Source: Streptomyces olivoverticillatus
GTDB lineage: Bacteria > Actinomycetota > Actinomycetes > Streptomycetales > Streptomycetaceae
DNA length: 64,000 nucleotides
Direction: 5' to 3'
Assembly: GCF_014203555.1 (NCBI RefSeq)
Contig: NZ_JACHJH010000005.1
Location: forward strand, 226,225 to 290,224
The position numbers and the translations under genes are program-made. Of the stretch, positions 1 through 8,541 are shown piece by piece; the stretch's first letter is position 1; each line of letters opens with the position of its first letter. The notes beneath the pieces were generated by a model that searched no databases, was not told the origin of the DNA, and saw only the letters and a program-made list of their open reading frames with translations.

Positions 1-301
1 GCAGGCGATCGACCTCCTGGACCGGCATGGCCAGGCGGTGCTGCTCGGTGTGCCGCCCGCCGGCACGGAGGCGTCCTTCCCGGTCTCGTCGATGTATCTC
101 GACAAGTCGATTCTCGGCTGCCGCTACGGCTCCTCCCGCCCGCAGCGCGACATCCCGCGCTACGCCGGGCTCTACCGTCAGGGCCGACTGCTGCTCGACG
201 AGCTGATCACTGTGACGTATCCGGTGGAGGCCTTCGAGCAGGCGGCGCACGATGTGCTCAACGGTGCGGTCGCCCGTTGCGTCCTCACGTTCGACCAGTG
301 A
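1..301 (+). CDS. Zn-dependent alcohol dehydrogenase, C-terminal end (partial)
   Basis: This is the last ~99 codons of a gene that begins left of the window. The protein segment has the end of a Rossmann fold (GQAVLLGVPP) followed by the substrate-domain tail with GCRYGSSRPQRDIPRY and a terminal FEQAAHDVLNGAVARCVLTF. These are typical of class III-like, zinc-dependent, medium-chain alcohol dehydrogenases. The catalytic zinc ligands lie outside the window, so the substrate cannot be judged. It reads toward a ~300-bp gap (302-598) in which I see no gene or obvious regulatory structure. Confidence 0.75.
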   Translation, partial: QAIDLLDRHGQAVLLGVPPAGTEASFPVSSMYLDKSILGCRYGSSRPQRDIPRYAGLYRQGRLLLDELITVTYPVEAFEQAAHDVLNGAVARCVLTFDQ

Positions 302-598
302 CCCGGGTCTGAACCGCCGTGTGGTCCCTGCCGGAGGTCTTGCGTCCGCCCTGCCGCACGTGTGGGGTGGGCCCTGTCTGCCGGTTGGGGGTCCCGGCGG
401 CCGGAGCCCTCGGACCAGCACACCCGAAGTCCGGTCAAGAAGGACTATTCGGTAAGAATGTTCGCCTGGGCGGCCGGCCTCGGTTCGGTGGTCTCGGGCC
501 TCATCAGTCGACGGATCGGCGGGCCGGGCACGTCTCGGACCTCCGGCAACGGAACCTCTCGGCCTCTGGGGGAATCATTCTTGGAGAGAGGGGCGGAT

Positions 599-1606
599 AT
601 GACACAGCAGGCTGAGCCGCACGCGATACCGGACGACGCGGAGGGTGCCGCACCGGAGGCATCCGGTGGCGCGCCGGCGCAGGTGACGCACGCCGACGGC
701 TTCGGCGCCGCATTCTGCGCGTCGATGGCCGCATTCTGTGCGGAAACCGTCATCGCGGTGACGGTTGCCGTGCTCGTACTGCTCACACGGGAGCACGACG
801 GCATCCCCAACGGTGTTCCGCTGATCGCCGCAGTGTCGCTCGGGGTCCTGCTGCTGACCGTTATGGTCAGCGGCTTCGTCACGGTCGCCACGGTGATGCC
901 CGCCCTGACGCTGGCCCGCCGGGCCGCGCGCCGCCGGGGCCGTCCGGACGGATGGCTGTGGACCGCGGGCGCCGTGCCGGTGGTGTCGGCCACGACGGTC
1001 GCCGCGTTCGGAGCCGTGGCGGCGCTCGGCAGCTTCTCGTTCGCCCGGCCGCTGTCCTACCTGGTGTGGTGGGGGGCGCTCACGGTGGGCATGCTGCCCG
1101 CCGCGCTCGCGGGCCGCGCCGCTGCCCGCCGGGTCCACGAGGGCGGCCAGGGGAGCGTGGCGCGGAGAGTGACCCGCAACGGTGCGCTCGCCTGGCTCGC
1201 CATCGGCGCGCTCGGCGCGACGGCGTACGGGACCGGGCTGGTCAGCGTGTACGAACCGCCCCGCCTGACCAAGTCGGACATCGCCGGCACCTGGACCGAC
1301 GGCCGCGGCGGCACGGTCAAGCTCGACTCCGACGGCCTGGCGATCGCCAACGGGCTCGACAACTACATCTGGGACGGCACCGGCAAGGACCTGCCCAAGG
1401 ACTGCGACGGCTCCGGGACCTGGACGGTCATGAAGGACAGCGGCAGGGTCCAGGGCGTGTCCATGCGCATCAGCTCCTGCGAACTCTCCCGCGACTGGAG
1501 CGTCATCGGTACGGAGAAGGCGCCGCGGATCTTCCACGAGATCGGCAAGCCCGGCTCCGGCAAGCGCTATGTGCTGACCAAGGTGGTCAGGCACAAGAAG
1601 AGGTAA
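599..1606 (+). CDS. multi-pass membrane protein with C-terminal extracytoplasmic domain
   Basis: This 335-residue protein is of unknown function. The ATG at 599 follows GGAGAG closely and is preferred over in-frame upstream codons that lack a ribosome site. The N-terminal ~45 residues are hydrophilic. About five hydrophobic segments follow (for example ETVIAVTVAVLVLLT and VVSATTVAAFGAVAALG). From about residue 220 a soluble domain begins with SDIAGTWTDGRGGTVKLD and holds spaced cysteines (DCDGSGTW, ISSCELS). That pattern fits small lipocalin-like or immunity-like domains seen in Streptomyces membrane proteins, but I cannot assign a role. The stop codon lies inside a locally duplicated segment (1574-1671). 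Convergent with the flavin reductase gene at 1662-2333. Confidence 0.7.
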   Translation: MTQQAEPHAIPDDAEGAAPEASGGAPAQVTHADGFGAAFCASMAAFCAETVIAVTVAVLVLLTREHDGIPNGVPLIAAVSLGVLLLTVMVSGFVTVATVMPALTLARRAARRRGRPDGWLWTAGAVPVVSATTVAAFGAVAALGSFSFARPLSYLVWWGALTVGMLPAALAGRAAARRVHEGGQGSVARRVTRNGALAWLAIGALGATAYGTGLVSVYEPPRLTKSDIAGTWTDGRGGTVKLDSDGLAIANGLDNYIWDGTGKDLPKDCDGSGTWTVMKDSGRVQGVSMRISSCELSRDWSVIGTEKAPRIFHEIGKPGSGKRYVLTKVVRHKKR

Positions 1607-1671
1607 ACGGTTACGGACCTTGTCCTGACCAAGGTGGTCAAGCACTAGAGGAAGTAAACGTTTACGGATCC
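1574..1671. repeat. tandem duplication across convergent gene ends
   Basis: Two imperfect ~46-bp copies (1574-1619 and 1625-1671, period about 51 bp) share CTGACCAAGGTGGTCA and a GTAAACG-TTACGGA core. Each contains a 12-bp palindrome-like site: GTAAACGGTTAC at 1603-1614 and the perfect GTAAACGTTTAC at 1654-1665. Copy 1 supplies the stop codon of the membrane-protein gene on + and copy 2 supplies the stop codon of the flavin reductase gene on -. The second copy therefore looks like a slippage duplication of the gene end. Confidence 0.8.
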
Positions 1672-2333
1672 GGGTGGACCGGACCGAAGCCGTCGAACGT
1701 CCCGAAGTCGCCCCGGTGGAAGAGCAGCGGACCGGCGCTCGCCGCGTCCTCGTCCGCGCCCAGTGCTTCCACGCGCCCCACGACGATGAGATGGTCGCCA
1801 CCCGTGTGCACGGTATGGATGACGCAGTCGATCCACGCCGGTACGCCGGAAAGCCTCGGAGAGCTCGTCACTGGGGCCCGGTCGTAGGGCACACCGGCGA
1901 ACTTGTCGCCTGTTAGCGCGCTGCTGACCGCGAAACCCCGGCAGAGCGTTCTCTGTCCCGAACCGAGTACGTTGACGCAGAAGACCCCGGCGCGTGCAAT
2001 GCGGGGCCAGGTCGTGGACGTCCGGCCGACCAGGAACACCACCAGCGGCGGGTCCAGCGACAACGAGGCGAACGACTGGCAGGCGAAGCCCGCGGGCCCC
2101 TCCGCGCCCCGGCCCGGGGCGGTGATCACCGTGACGCCGCTGGCGAAGTGCCCGAGGATGCGCCGGAACTCCTCCGACGCCACCGGAAGCTGTTCGTCCG
2201 CTCGTACGGCCCGCAGTCTGGGCGGGGGTGCAGGGGTGTGGTGAGCCGGCAGCGAGGAGAGCGGGGCGCCCGTCGAGCGCAGGTAGCGCACGGCGGCTGC
2301 CGCCATTCCGGCGTGTCCCATCATGAAAGCCAT
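1662..2333 (-). CDS. flavin reductase family protein (HsaB/HpaC-like FMN reductase)
   Basis: Flavin reductases of this family use NAD(P)H to reduce free FMN or FAD and feed a partner flavin monooxygenase. The 223-residue product has the domain from about residue 45 onward: FRRILGHFASGVTVITA, then GFACQSFASLSLDPPLVVF, then GVFCVNVLGSGQ, ending near GDFGTFDGFGP. The family is typically 160-190 aa, so the N-terminal ~40 residues are an extension or the true start is one of the downstream Met codons (2324, 2321). The ATG at 2333 has no ribosome site but lies five bases after the palindromic operator at 2339-2353, the same geometry as the thiolase-like gene at 7240. This suggests a leaderless transcript. 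No partner monooxygenase is in the window. Confidence 0.75.
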   Translation of the reverse strand: MAFMMGHAGMAAAAVRYLRSTGAPLSSLPAHHTPAPPPRLRAVRADEQLPVASEEFRRILGHFASGVTVITAPGRGAEGPAGFACQSFASLSLDPPLVVFLVGRTSTTWPRIARAGVFCVNVLGSGQRTLCRGFAVSSALTGDKFAGVPYDRAPVTSSPRLSGVPAWIDCVIHTVHTGGDHLIVVGRVEALGADEDAASAGPLLFHRGDFGTFDGFGPVHPDP

Positions 2334-2338
2334 TGAAT

Positions 2339-2353
2339 CTGATGGTGCGTCAG
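2339..2353. promoter_or_regulatory. predicted repressor operator, copy 1
   Basis: The sequence CTGATGGTGCGTCAG matches the 15-bp palindrome CTGACGGTNCGTCAG found at eight places in this window, with one change in the left arm. It sits between the enoyl-CoA hydratase stop and the flavin reductase start, so the latter probably has its own promoter. Confidence 0.65.
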
Positions 2354-2364
2354 GTCGGAAGGGG

Positions 2365-3252
2365 TCAGCGTCCCCGGAAGACCGGAGTGCGGCGCTCGAC
2401 GAAGGCGGCGACGCCCTCCGTCGCGTCCGCCGTTGCCATGTTGATCTCCTGGGCGGCCGCCTCGGCGGCGAAGGCGGCCGTGCGGTCACTGTCCAAGGAG
2501 GCGTTCACCAGCTGCTTCGTCAACGCCAGCGCCCGGGTCGGCCCGAGGGCCACCCGCTGGGCCCATGCCCGGGCCGTTGCTGCCAGGTCCCCGTCCGGAA
2601 CCACGCGATTGACCAGGCCGAAACGTTCCGCCTCGGTGGCCGCGAGGGCGTCGCCGAAGAACATCAGCTCTTTCGCGCGGTGCGGCCCCACCAAGCGGGG
2701 CAAGAGGTACGCGCCGCCGCCGTCGGGGACCAGGCCGCGCCGGACGAACACCTCGATGAACCGCGCCGACTCCGCGGCCAGGACCAGATCGCAGGCCAGC
2801 GCAAGGTGCGCGCCCAGGCCCGCCGCGACGCCGTTCACCGCCGCGATCACGGGTTTTTCGCAGTCCAGCACCGCGCTGATCAGCCGCTGGGCTCCCTCCC
2901 GGATCGTGCGGGCCACATCGCCCGGAACGCGCTCGGCGGTGGCTGCCGCCGGGGCCGAGCGCAGGTCGGCGCCCGCGCAGAACCCCTTGCCGGTGGCGGT
3001 GAGGACGACGGCTCGGACGGCGGGGTCGGCGGAGGCCCGGCCGAAGTGCGAGATGAGGCGTTCGCGCTGGTCAGCCGTGATGGCGTTCAGTGATTTCGGA
3101 CGGTTGAGAGTGATCCACGCCACGCCGTTGTCAGTGGCGTGGAGTATCAATGAACCATCGGCTGGGTCACCGCCGGAGGCGAAGTCCTGGGCTTCGGCGG
3201 AGGGTTCGGAGGTTTCGGAGGCTTTTGAGGTTTCACGGGGGGAGAGGGGCAT
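2365..3252 (-). CDS. enoyl-CoA hydratase/isomerase family protein
   Basis: A crotonase-fold protein of 295 residues that acts on an enoyl-CoA thioester. The first ~35 residues are a Ser/Glu-rich leader. The fold then starts with GVAWITLNRPKSLNAI, followed by the oxyanion-hole motif FCAGADLRS, then AAVNGVAAGLGAHLALACDL, and a helical C-terminal end with VEQINMATADATEGVAAFVE-like crotonase features. The second oxyanion segment (GLVPDGGGAYLLPRLVG) keeps the usual spacing. The gene follows the acyl-CoA synthetase (3269-5500) by 16 bp, so the two are almost certainly co-transcribed from the operator-bearing promoter at 5535-5573. The substrate is not evident from sequence. Confidence 0.85.
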   Translation of the reverse strand: MPLSPRETSKASETSEPSAEAQDFASGGDPADGSLILHATDNGVAWITLNRPKSLNAITADQRERLISHFGRASADPAVRAVVLTATGKGFCAGADLRSAPAAATAERVPGDVARTIREGAQRLISAVLDCEKPVIAAVNGVAAGLGAHLALACDLVLAAESARFIEVFVRRGLVPDGGGAYLLPRLVGPHRAKELMFFGDALAATEAERFGLVNRVVPDGDLAATARAWAQRVALGPTRALALTKQLVNASLDSDRTAAFAAEAAAQEINMATADATEGVAAFVERRTPVFRGR

Positions 3253-3268
3253 GGGGGAGTTCCTTGTC

Positions 3269-5500
3269 TCAAGGGCGGCAGAAGGCGAGCGCGTCGAGGG
3301 CCACGGCGCCTTGGCCGCGTTCCAGCACCACCAAGGGGTTGATGTCCAGCTCGGCGAGGCCGTCGTCCAGCTCCAGGGCCATGCGCTGGACGCGCAGGAC
3401 GGTCTCGACGAGGGCGTCCACGTCGGCCGGGGGAGCCCCCCGCACTCCGCTCAGCAGCGCGCGGCCGCGCAGTTCGCCGATCATGGCGCGGGCGTGGTCC
3501 TCGCCGAACGGCGGCACGCGCACGGCAGTGTCGTCCAGGACTTCGACCAGCACTCCGCCCAGTCCCACGGTCACCGTGGGGCCGAAGAGGCGGTCGTGTG
3601 TGATGCCGACGGCCATTTCCACACCCCGTCCGACCATTTGGCAGATGAGGATGCCGTCCAGGGGGAGTTGCTCGTAGCGGGCGATGTCGGCCAGCTCGCG
3701 GTAGGCGTCGCGGACCTGGCTGGCGGAGGTCAGGCCGATCTTCACCAGGCCGAGCTCGGACTTGTGGGCGAGCTGCGGGCCGGAGGCCTTGACGACGATG
3801 GGGTAGCCGACCAGGGCGGCGGCCCGGACGGCTGCCGCGGCGCTGGTCACGAGTTGTTCGCGCGGCACGCGTATGCCGTACGCGCGCAACAGCTGCTTTG
3901 CCGCGTGCTCGCTGAGCTGCTCGCCCGGGCGCAGCAGTGGTTCGGCCTTGCGTGCGGACGGGGAGGGGCGGCGGGGCGCGTCGTCGAAGGGGGACCGGTA
4001 GCCGGTGGTGAAGCGGTGGTGGTCGAGGTAGGCGCGGATGGCGGTGATGCAGTTGGCGAAGGTGCGGAAGGTGGCCACGCGCGAGGAGCCGAGCAGGGTG
4101 GTGCGATAGGCGGCCTCGGTGCCGACCGGGGAGCCCCACACGACGCAGATCAGCTTGTCCGTGGTCTCCGCGGCGTCCACGAGGTCTTGGGCGAGCTTGT
4201 CGCTCATGGGCGGGAAGGGGCCGGTGATCGGGCAGACGAGGATGCCGATGGAGGGGTCGGAGAGGAGCGCGTCGAGGATTTTGCGGCCGCGCCAGTCGCC
4301 GACGGGATGGCCGCCGTTGTCGATGGGGTTCGCGACGCTCAGATAGCCGGGGATCCATTGGTGGAGCTGCCTCTGCCTGGCCATGGAGAGGGCGGGCAGT
4401 TCGAGGCCGGCTGCGGTGGCGAGGTCGGCGAAGTGGGCGCCGGTGCCGCCGGAGATCGAATACACGGCGACGCCGGTGGCGCGGGGCGGCCGGGCGCGGG
4501 CCAGCAGGGCCGCGGTGTCCTGCAGCTCGTCCAGGCCGTTGACGCGGATCACGCCGAACTGCCGTATGGCCGCGTCGACGACGTCGTCCGCGCCCGTCAG
4601 CTTGCCCGTGTGGGTGGCGGCGGTGCGGGCGCCGGTCTCGGTGCGGCCGACCTTGACGGCGACGACGGGCACCTTGTTGCGGGCCGCCCGGTCCGCGGCG
4701 AGCAGGAAGGCGCGGCCGTCCTTGAGCCCTTCTATATACGCGGCGATGGCTCCGACCTCGGGCCGCGTGGCGAAGTAGGAGATGAAGTCGGCGCATTCCA
4801 GGTCGGCTTCGTTGCCGGTCGGCGCCCAGTGAGAGAGCCGGATGCCCAGTTCTTGAAGGGCGAAGACGGGGCGGCCCTGGTGGCCTGACTGGGTGATCAG
4901 GGCGATGGCGGGTCCGTCGAGATCGTCGCGGAAGTGCTCGAAGGCGTTCAGGTTGGTGTTGGGGCCGAGCATCCGGATTCCCGTGCCCTGGAGGGCGGCG
5001 GCGAGCCGGGCCTGTGCGGCGGCGCCTTCGTCCCCGGTTTCGGCGAATCCGGAAGCGAAGACGACGGCGAACTTGACCTTGTACTCGCGGAGTTCTTCGA
5101 GGACGGGGGCTGGATCGCCGACCAGGAGGACGGCAAGGTCGATCTGCTCGGGCAGGTCGCGGAGGGAGGCGTGGCAGGGCAGGCCGAAGACGGTGGTGCG
5201 GGTGGGGTGTACGGGGTGGACGCGGGCGCCGACGCGTCCGGCCCAGGCAATGAGCTGTCGCGTGATGCCGGTGTTGGGGCGGCCCTCGGTCTCGGAGGCG
5301 CCGATGACGGCCACGGCCTCGGGGCGGAAGAAGCGGTCGAGGTCGGGGACCGGCGAGCACAGGGGGCGGCCGCTGACGTCCGTGTCCTCGGGACCCGGGG
5401 CCGCCATGCCGTGGACGGCGGGGCCGGGACGTTCGCCGCAGGCCACCACACGGGCCGGGCGGGAGGTGGTGGTGAGGGTGCCGTGAGTCGATCCAAGCAT
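3269..5500 (-). CDS. NDP-forming acyl-CoA synthetase / acetate-CoA ligase family
   Basis: A 743-residue fusion of the alpha and beta parts of ADP-forming acyl-CoA synthetases, which make an acyl-CoA from the free acid, CoA and ATP through a phosphohistidine. The CoA-binding domain comes first (FRPEAVAVIGASETEGRPN), then the ligase-CoA domain with SQSGH and the AATHTGKLTGAD stretch that corresponds to the phosphohistidine loop. Last comes a C-terminal ATP-grasp domain (YPIVVKASGPQLAHKSELGL, ending LAELDINPLVVLERG). The ATG at 5500 has a distant AGGAG. It is divergent from the DUF35 gene at 5627, and two operator palindromes lie between them. It probably activates a carboxylic acid for the catabolic set; the substrate is unknown. 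Confidence 0.85.
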   Translation of the reverse strand: MLGSTHGTLTTTSRPARVVACGERPGPAVHGMAAPGPEDTDVSGRPLCSPVPDLDRFFRPEAVAVIGASETEGRPNTGITRQLIAWAGRVGARVHPVHPTRTTVFGLPCHASLRDLPEQIDLAVLLVGDPAPVLEELREYKVKFAVVFASGFAETGDEGAAAQARLAAALQGTGIRMLGPNTNLNAFEHFRDDLDGPAIALITQSGHQGRPVFALQELGIRLSHWAPTGNEADLECADFISYFATRPEVGAIAAYIEGLKDGRAFLLAADRAARNKVPVVAVKVGRTETGARTAATHTGKLTGADDVVDAAIRQFGVIRVNGLDELQDTAALLARARPPRATGVAVYSISGGTGAHFADLATAAGLELPALSMARQRQLHQWIPGYLSVANPIDNGGHPVGDWRGRKILDALLSDPSIGILVCPITGPFPPMSDKLAQDLVDAAETTDKLICVVWGSPVGTEAAYRTTLLGSSRVATFRTFANCITAIRAYLDHHRFTTGYRSPFDDAPRRPSPSARKAEPLLRPGEQLSEHAAKQLLRAYGIRVPREQLVTSAAAAVRAAALVGYPIVVKASGPQLAHKSELGLVKIGLTSASQVRDAYRELADIARYEQLPLDGILICQMVGRGVEMAVGITHDRLFGPTVTVGLGGVLVEVLDDTAVRVPPFGEDHARAMIGELRGRALLSGVRGAPPADVDALVETVLRVQRMALELDDGLAELDINPLVVLERGQGAVALDALAFCRP

Positions 5501-5534
5501 CGTTCTCGCCCACTCCTGCTCGTTGGCCGATAAA

Positions 5535-5573
5535 CTGACGTAGTGTCAGACTATCGAGCTGACGTACCGTCAG
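5535..5573. promoter_or_regulatory. paired predicted repressor operators, copies 2 and 3
   Basis: CTGACGTAGTGTCAG (5535-5549) and CTGACGTACCGTCAG (5559-5573) are two copies of the shared 15-bp palindrome with centres 24 bp apart. They occupy the divergent promoter region of the acyl-CoA synthetase (-) and the DUF35 protein (+). The placement fits repression of both directions by one dimeric regulator. Confidence 0.75.
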
Positions 5574-5626
5574 GAAATGGCTGTGCGGGGCCGCGTGCAC
5601 GACCGAATGCAGGGGAGGTCGGTTCC

Positions 5627-6049
5627 GTGGGAGGCTCGCCGCGCTTCGATGCGCCGGAGATCGACGACTTCACGCGGCCGTACTGGGAGGCGGCCGCCGA
5701 GGGGCGGTTGCTGATCCGCCGCTGCCGGGCGGAGGCGTGCGGCAGGGCGCACTTCTATCCGCGCGAGTTCTGCCCGCGCTGCTGGAGCGAGGACGTCGTC
5801 TGGGAGGAGGCGAGCGGCCGGGCCACGCTCTATACGTGGTCCATCGTCCATGTGAACGACCTGCCTCCCTTTGGCGGGCACCTTCCGTATACCGCCGCCG
5901 TGATCGACCTCGAGGAAGGGCCTCGCATGTCAGCCGAGGTGATCGGGTGCTCTGAGGGCGGACTGCGGGTCGGCATGCCCCTGGGGGTGGCCTTCCGGGC
6001 GGGGGCGAGGGCTCCGTTGATGGTGCCGGTGTTCCGCCCTGCCGGGTAG
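5627..6049 (+). CDS. DUF35 / OB-fold zinc-ribbon protein, Ltp partner
   Basis: A 140-residue protein with an N-terminal rubredoxin-like zinc ribbon (RRCRAEACGRAHFYPREFCPRCW, in which CxxxxC and CPRC are the ligands) and an OB fold (GRATLYTWSIVHV to PLMVPVF). DUF35 proteins of this kind bind thiolase-like Ltp proteins and acyl-CoA in steroid side-chain aldolases. GTG at 5627 is chosen because AGGGGAGG lies eight bases upstream and because earlier in-frame codons would overlap the operators at 5535-5573. The facing gene (6068-7240, on -) encodes a matching Ltp protein 18 bp away. Confidence 0.8.
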   Translation: MGGSPRFDAPEIDDFTRPYWEAAAEGRLLIRRCRAEACGRAHFYPREFCPRCWSEDVVWEEASGRATLYTWSIVHVNDLPPFGGHLPYTAAVIDLEEGPRMSAEVIGCSEGGLRVGMPLGVAFRAGARAPLMVPVFRPAG

Positions 6050-6067
6050 GGGGTGCCGGCCCGGCCG

Positions 6068-7240
6068 TCACAGCCTGCCCAGGATGGCCGTTCCCGACGA
6101 GCAGAACCAGCCGCCCGTCCCCGAGGCGACGGCGAGGCGGGGGAGGCTGCCGTCGCGCGTGCGGACCTGGCGCCCCGGGCCCGCCTCGCCGCGCAGCTGC
6201 CGTACCGCCTCGACGAGGAGGAAGAGGCCGCGCATCCCGGGGTGGCAGGCGGAGAGCCCGCCGCCGTCGGTGTTGACCGGCAGGTCGCCGCCGATCGTCA
6301 GCCGCCCCTTCGCCGCGAACGCGCCGCCTTCGCCCTTTGCGCAGAAGCCCAGGTCCTCCAGCGTTACGAGCGTCATATAGGTGAAGGCGTCGTAGAGCTC
6401 CGCGACGTCGATCTCCTGGGGCGTGACGCCCGCCCGGTCGAAGGCCAGCCGCCCCGAGACGGCCGCCGGGGAGACGGTGAAGTCCTCCCATTCGGACATG
6501 GCCGTGTGCGACACGGCGGTGCCCGTGCCCAGCACCCACACCGGCGGCCGCGCCGCGTCCGCCGCGTACTCCTCTGCCGCCAGCAGCACGGCGCAGCCGC
6601 CGTCGGACCGTATGCAGCAGTGAAGCTTGGTGAACGGATCGGCGATCATCTTGCCGCCGAGGACGTCGTCGACCGTGATCGGCGTGCGGTACAGGGCGTC
6701 GGGATTGTGAGCGGCGTTGGCGCGTGTTTGAACGGCGATGTCCGCCAACTGTTCCAGCGTGGTGCCGTACTGGTGCATATGGCGGCGGGCGGCCATCGCG
6801 TACTTGGCGACGAGTGTGTGCCCGTAGGGAGCCTCGAACTGTGCGGGACCGCGGGTGCCGAAGGAGAGGGCTCCGGTGCGGCGGCCCGCCCTGATGTCGG
6901 CGCGCGCGGTGGAGCCGTACACCAGAAGGACGGCGTTGGCATGGCCCGCGGCGATGGCGTCGGCGGCGTGGGCGGCCATGACCTCCCAGGTGGAGCCGCC
7001 GACGGAGGTCGAGTCCACCCAGGTTGGCCGCAGGCCCAGGTACTCGGCGACATCGATGGGTGCGAGCGCGCCGAGCCCGGCGGAGGCGAATCCGTCGACG
7101 ACGTCCTTGCCGAGACCGGAGTCGGCGAGGGCCCGGCGAGCGGCCTGGGCGTGCAGGGCGTAGGGCGTGGCCCGGTCGAGACGGCCGCAATCCGAGAGGG
7201 AGACGCCGACGACAGCGACCTTGCGCTTGCCTGGAGTCAT
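6068..7240 (-). CDS. thiolase-like Ltp2-type acyl-CoA aldolase/lipid-transfer protein
   Basis: A thiolase-fold protein of 390 residues: VAVVGVSLSDCGRL at the start, KLHCCIRSDGGCAVLL in the middle, VAELYDAFTYMTL, and the C-terminal loop LPVNTDGGGLSACHPGMRG. Where true thiolases have the acylated cysteine, this protein reads DSTSVGGSTWEVMAAH with no Cys. In the Ltp2 family this loss goes with retro-aldol cleavage of beta-hydroxyacyl-CoA together with a DUF35 partner. I infer the same chemistry here, with the DUF35 protein at 5627 or 14519 as partner. The ATG at 7240 lacks a ribosome site and begins four bases after an operator palindrome (7245-7259), which suggests a leaderless mRNA. Confidence 0.8.
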   Translation of the reverse strand: MTPGKRKVAVVGVSLSDCGRLDRATPYALHAQAARRALADSGLGKDVVDGFASAGLGALAPIDVAEYLGLRPTWVDSTSVGGSTWEVMAAHAADAIAAGHANAVLLVYGSTARADIRAGRRTGALSFGTRGPAQFEAPYGHTLVAKYAMAARRHMHQYGTTLEQLADIAVQTRANAAHNPDALYRTPITVDDVLGGKMIADPFTKLHCCIRSDGGCAVLLAAEEYAADAARPPVWVLGTGTAVSHTAMSEWEDFTVSPAAVSGRLAFDRAGVTPQEIDVAELYDAFTYMTLVTLEDLGFCAKGEGGAFAAKGRLTIGGDLPVNTDGGGLSACHPGMRGLFLLVEAVRQLRGEAGPGRQVRTRDGSLPRLAVASGTGGWFCSSGTAILGRL

Positions 7241-7244
7241 GAAA

Positions 7245-7320
7245 CTGACGGTACATCAGATCGGGCCGCGGGGAGGGCTGGGAAGGCGACGCCATCGCGC
7301 CTAACATGACGGCCCGTCAG
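7245..7320. promoter_or_regulatory. two predicted operators in a divergent promoter, copies 4 and 5
   Basis: CTGACGGTACATCAG (7245-7259) abuts the thiolase-like gene on -, and ATGACGGCCCGTCAG (7306-7320) abuts the acyl-CoA dehydrogenase on +. They match the shared palindrome with one change each in an arm. The second site contains an in-frame ATG, but the real dehydrogenase start is the ATG at 7336 behind AGAGGAGG. Confidence 0.75.
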
Positions 7321-7335
7321 AAGAGGAGGCTCGTC

Positions 7336-8541
7336 ATGGATGCCGCGCTCACTGCCGAACAGATCGAGATCCGGCGCACTGTGCGTGAGGCCTTGCTGAA
7401 GCACTGCGCCACGGATGACGTCAGGGCCGCGGCGCAGACCCGGGCCGGGTACGACGAGGCGCTGTGGCGGCAGCTCGCGGACCGGCCGGGGCTGGCCGGG
7501 CTGGCGGTCGAGGGCCGCTACGGGGGAGCGGGCTGCGGCCCCACGGAGCTGGCTCTGGTCTGCGAGGAGACTGGTCAGGCGCTGCTGCCCTCGCCCCTGC
7601 TGGCGACCGCGGCGGTGACGGCCCCGCTCGTCGCCGCTCTGGGCAGCGAGGAGCAGCGGGCCGTGTTCTTGCCGCGCCTGGCCTCCGGCGAGCTGACAGG
7701 GGCGCTCGTGGTGCCTTGCGGGACGTTGCCGGAGGCCTTCGGGCTGACGGGGCGCGAAGACGGCGGCTGGTCGGGCGGCGGCCGTGCGGGCGGGGTGCAG
7801 GCGCGGCGGGACGGGGACGGCTGGCGGCTGTACGGCGAGGCCGCCCAGGTGCTCGACGGGCACAGTGCGGGCCTGCTGCTCGTCGCCGCGCATACGGGCG
7901 GCTATGCGCGCGGTCGCACGCTGCTGTTCGCCGTACGGCCGGAGGGGGCGAGTGGTGTGGCTCGTAGGCGGCTGACGGTGCTGGACGAGACGCGGCCCCA
8001 GGCCCGTGTCCAGCTGCGGGACGTCCCGGCGGAGCCGCTCGGTGACGCCGGCCGTGACGTGCGGGCGGCCATGGCCCGGCTGGGCGGGGTGCCGGCCGCC
8101 GTGCTGGCGGCCGAGGCGGTCGGGGTGGCAGGCCGGGCGCTGGAGCAAACGGTGCAGTACGCGCGCGTGCGTGAACAGTTCGGCAGGCCCATCGGCTCCT
8201 TCCAGGCGGTCAAGCACCGGCTGGCAGATCTGTACGTGGCCGTGCAGGCGGCCCGTTCGGCGGCGTACTACGCGGCGTGGGCAGCCGGAAACGGGCCGTC
8301 TGCAGCCATCGGGGGACTGGCGCTCGCACAGGCGCTGGAGGCGGCCCGGCTGGTGACGGGGGAGGCGGTGCAACTGCACGGAGGCGTGGGGGTGACGTGG
8401 GACCACGATGTGCAGCTGTACTTCAAACGGGCGGCATCGGACGAGCTGTTGTTCGGCCCGGTTCAGCGGCTGCGTGAACACGCCGCGCAGGCCGCGGGGC
8501 TGTTTGCGGCCGCGATGCGGCGGGAAACGGTGGTGCTGTGA
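7336..8541 (+). CDS. acyl-CoA dehydrogenase family protein
   Basis: This flavoprotein probably oxidises an acyl-CoA to its 2-enoyl form. Its 401 residues show an N-terminal helical domain (TAEQIEIRRTVREALL, GYDEALWRQLADRPGLAGL), a reduced middle domain, and the C-terminal helical core. The core contains VQYARVREQFGRPIGSFQAV, which contacts FAD, and QLHGGVGVTWDHDVQLYFKRA. The middle domain is rich in Gly and Arg and poorly conserved, as in the small subunit of the alpha2-beta2 steroid-type dehydrogenases (FadE26-29 style). No second subunit gene is adjacent. ATG at 7336 follows AGAGGAGG. The next gene overlaps the stop codon (TGATG), so they are translated together. Confidence 0.85.
   Translation: MDAALTAEQIEIRRTVREALLKHCATDDVRAAAQTRAGYDEALWRQLADRPGLAGLAVEGRYGGAGCGPTELALVCEETGQALLPSPLLATAAVTAPLVAALGSEEQRAVFLPRLASGELTGALVVPCGTLPEAFGLTGREDGGWSGGGRAGGVQARRDGDGWRLYGEAAQVLDGHSAGLLLVAAHTGGYARGRTLLFAVRPEGASGVARRRLTVLDETRPQARVQLRDVPAEPLGDAGRDVRAAMARLGGVPAAVLAAEAVGVAGRALEQTVQYARVREQFGRPIGSFQAVKHRLADLYVAVQAARSAAYYAAWAAGNGPSAAIGGLALAQALEAARLVTGEAVQLHGGVGVTWDHDVQLYFKRAASDELLFGPVQRLREHAAQAAGLFAAAMRRETVVL

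Noticed and set aside
3147..5600. Long Arg/Pro-rich open frames opposite or overlapping the acyl-CoA synthetase
   Set aside because: They are antisense or alternative-frame shadows of a well-supported gene, with no recognisable domain and the composition expected from GC-rich codon bias.
5543..5626. Longer DUF35 protein beginning near 5543
   Set aside because: The extra codons overlap both operators and encode no conserved sequence. GTG at 5627 has an excellent ribosome site.
7306..7335. Upstream ATG for the acyl-CoA dehydrogenase
   Set aside because: It lies inside the operator palindrome. The ATG at 7336 has a strong AGAGGAGG and begins the conserved protein.
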